The notes below the pieces were generated by a model. It worked only from the letters and a program-made list of their open reading frames with translations, was not told where the DNA came from and searched no databases. A program made the translations under genes and the position numbers. From an uncultured Thermoanaerobacteraceae bacterium (lineage in GTDB: Bacteria > Bacillota > DSM-12270 > Thermacetogeniales > Thermacetogeniaceae), in assembly GCA_937914965.1 (NCBI GenBank), contig CALGIY010000061.1:1-5086 (forward strand): a stretch of 5,086 bases of DNA. The letters run 5' to 3'. Of the stretch, positions 5,074-5,086 are shown in pieces; positions within the stretch are counted from its first letter, which is position 1; every line of letters begins with the position of its first letter.

Positions 5074-5086
5074 ATGATGCTGTTGA
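5074..5086 (+). CDS. Possible start of the next gene (truncated by window end)
   Basis: Immediately after the YIEGIA stop (5070-5072) come two consecutive ATG codons (5074, 5077) and the frame stays open for the remaining bases, reading Met-Met-Leu-Leu. Only weak purine-rich sequence (GGATTAGG) sits directly upstream, too close for a good ribosome site at these ATGs. Too little is visible to name a product. Confidence 0.2.

Noticed and set aside
1..5086. tRNA, rRNA, CRISPR arrays, insertion sequences, phage genes
   Set aside because: No direct repeats with spacers, no transposase or integrase motifs, no terminal inverted repeats and no tRNA-like cloverleaf were seen; genes fill almost the whole window and the longest gap between genes is about 120 nt (1676-1797).

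Overview
The window looks like chromosomal DNA of an endospore-forming, probably anaerobic member of the Firmicutes (Bacillota). A Peptococcaceae/Desulfotomaculum-like clostridial lineage is my best guess, from protein resemblance and gene order rather than from any search. Three observations support this. Shine-Dalgarno sites are strong and purine-rich, and GTG/TTG starts are used. Three or four gene products belong to families known only or mainly from spore formers. An S1-protein gene lies upstream of spore-envelope genes, which recalls the ypfD(rpsA-like)...der-gpsA-spoIVA neighbourhood of Bacillus subtilis. All seven protein-coding genes are on the + strand, and the two strands carry no convincing antisense gene.

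Region 1 (1-1720) is a housekeeping operon. It holds the 3' end of a ribosomal protein S1-type gene (cut by the window start), a small FmdB-type zinc-ribbon gene, and mobA for molybdenum cofactor maturation. The gaps between them are 21 and 8 nt. A textbook intrinsic terminator at 1685-1718 closes the operon.

Region 2 (1720-2330) holds one gene for a YhcN/YlaJ-type spore lipoprotein with a proline/threonine linker encoded by a 9-bp tandem repeat. A possible forespore-type promoter precedes it. A perfect 10-bp hairpin with a poor T-tract follows its stop codon, so read-through into the next genes is plausible.

Region 3 (2345-5072) is a tightly packed three-gene membrane module. It encodes a DUF1614 polytopic membrane protein, a SpoIIP-family cell-wall hydrolase with an additional C-terminal membrane anchor, and a YIEGIA-family membrane protein. 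The first two genes overlap and the last two are 3 nt apart, so co-translation is likely. A zinc amidase facing the outside of a membrane, flanked by two uncharacterised polytopic proteins, is the best candidate here for a poorly described system: perhaps a regulated peptidoglycan-remodelling complex of the developing spore. That role is inference. The window ends just after the YIEGIA stop codon, where a further ATG may begin the next gene.
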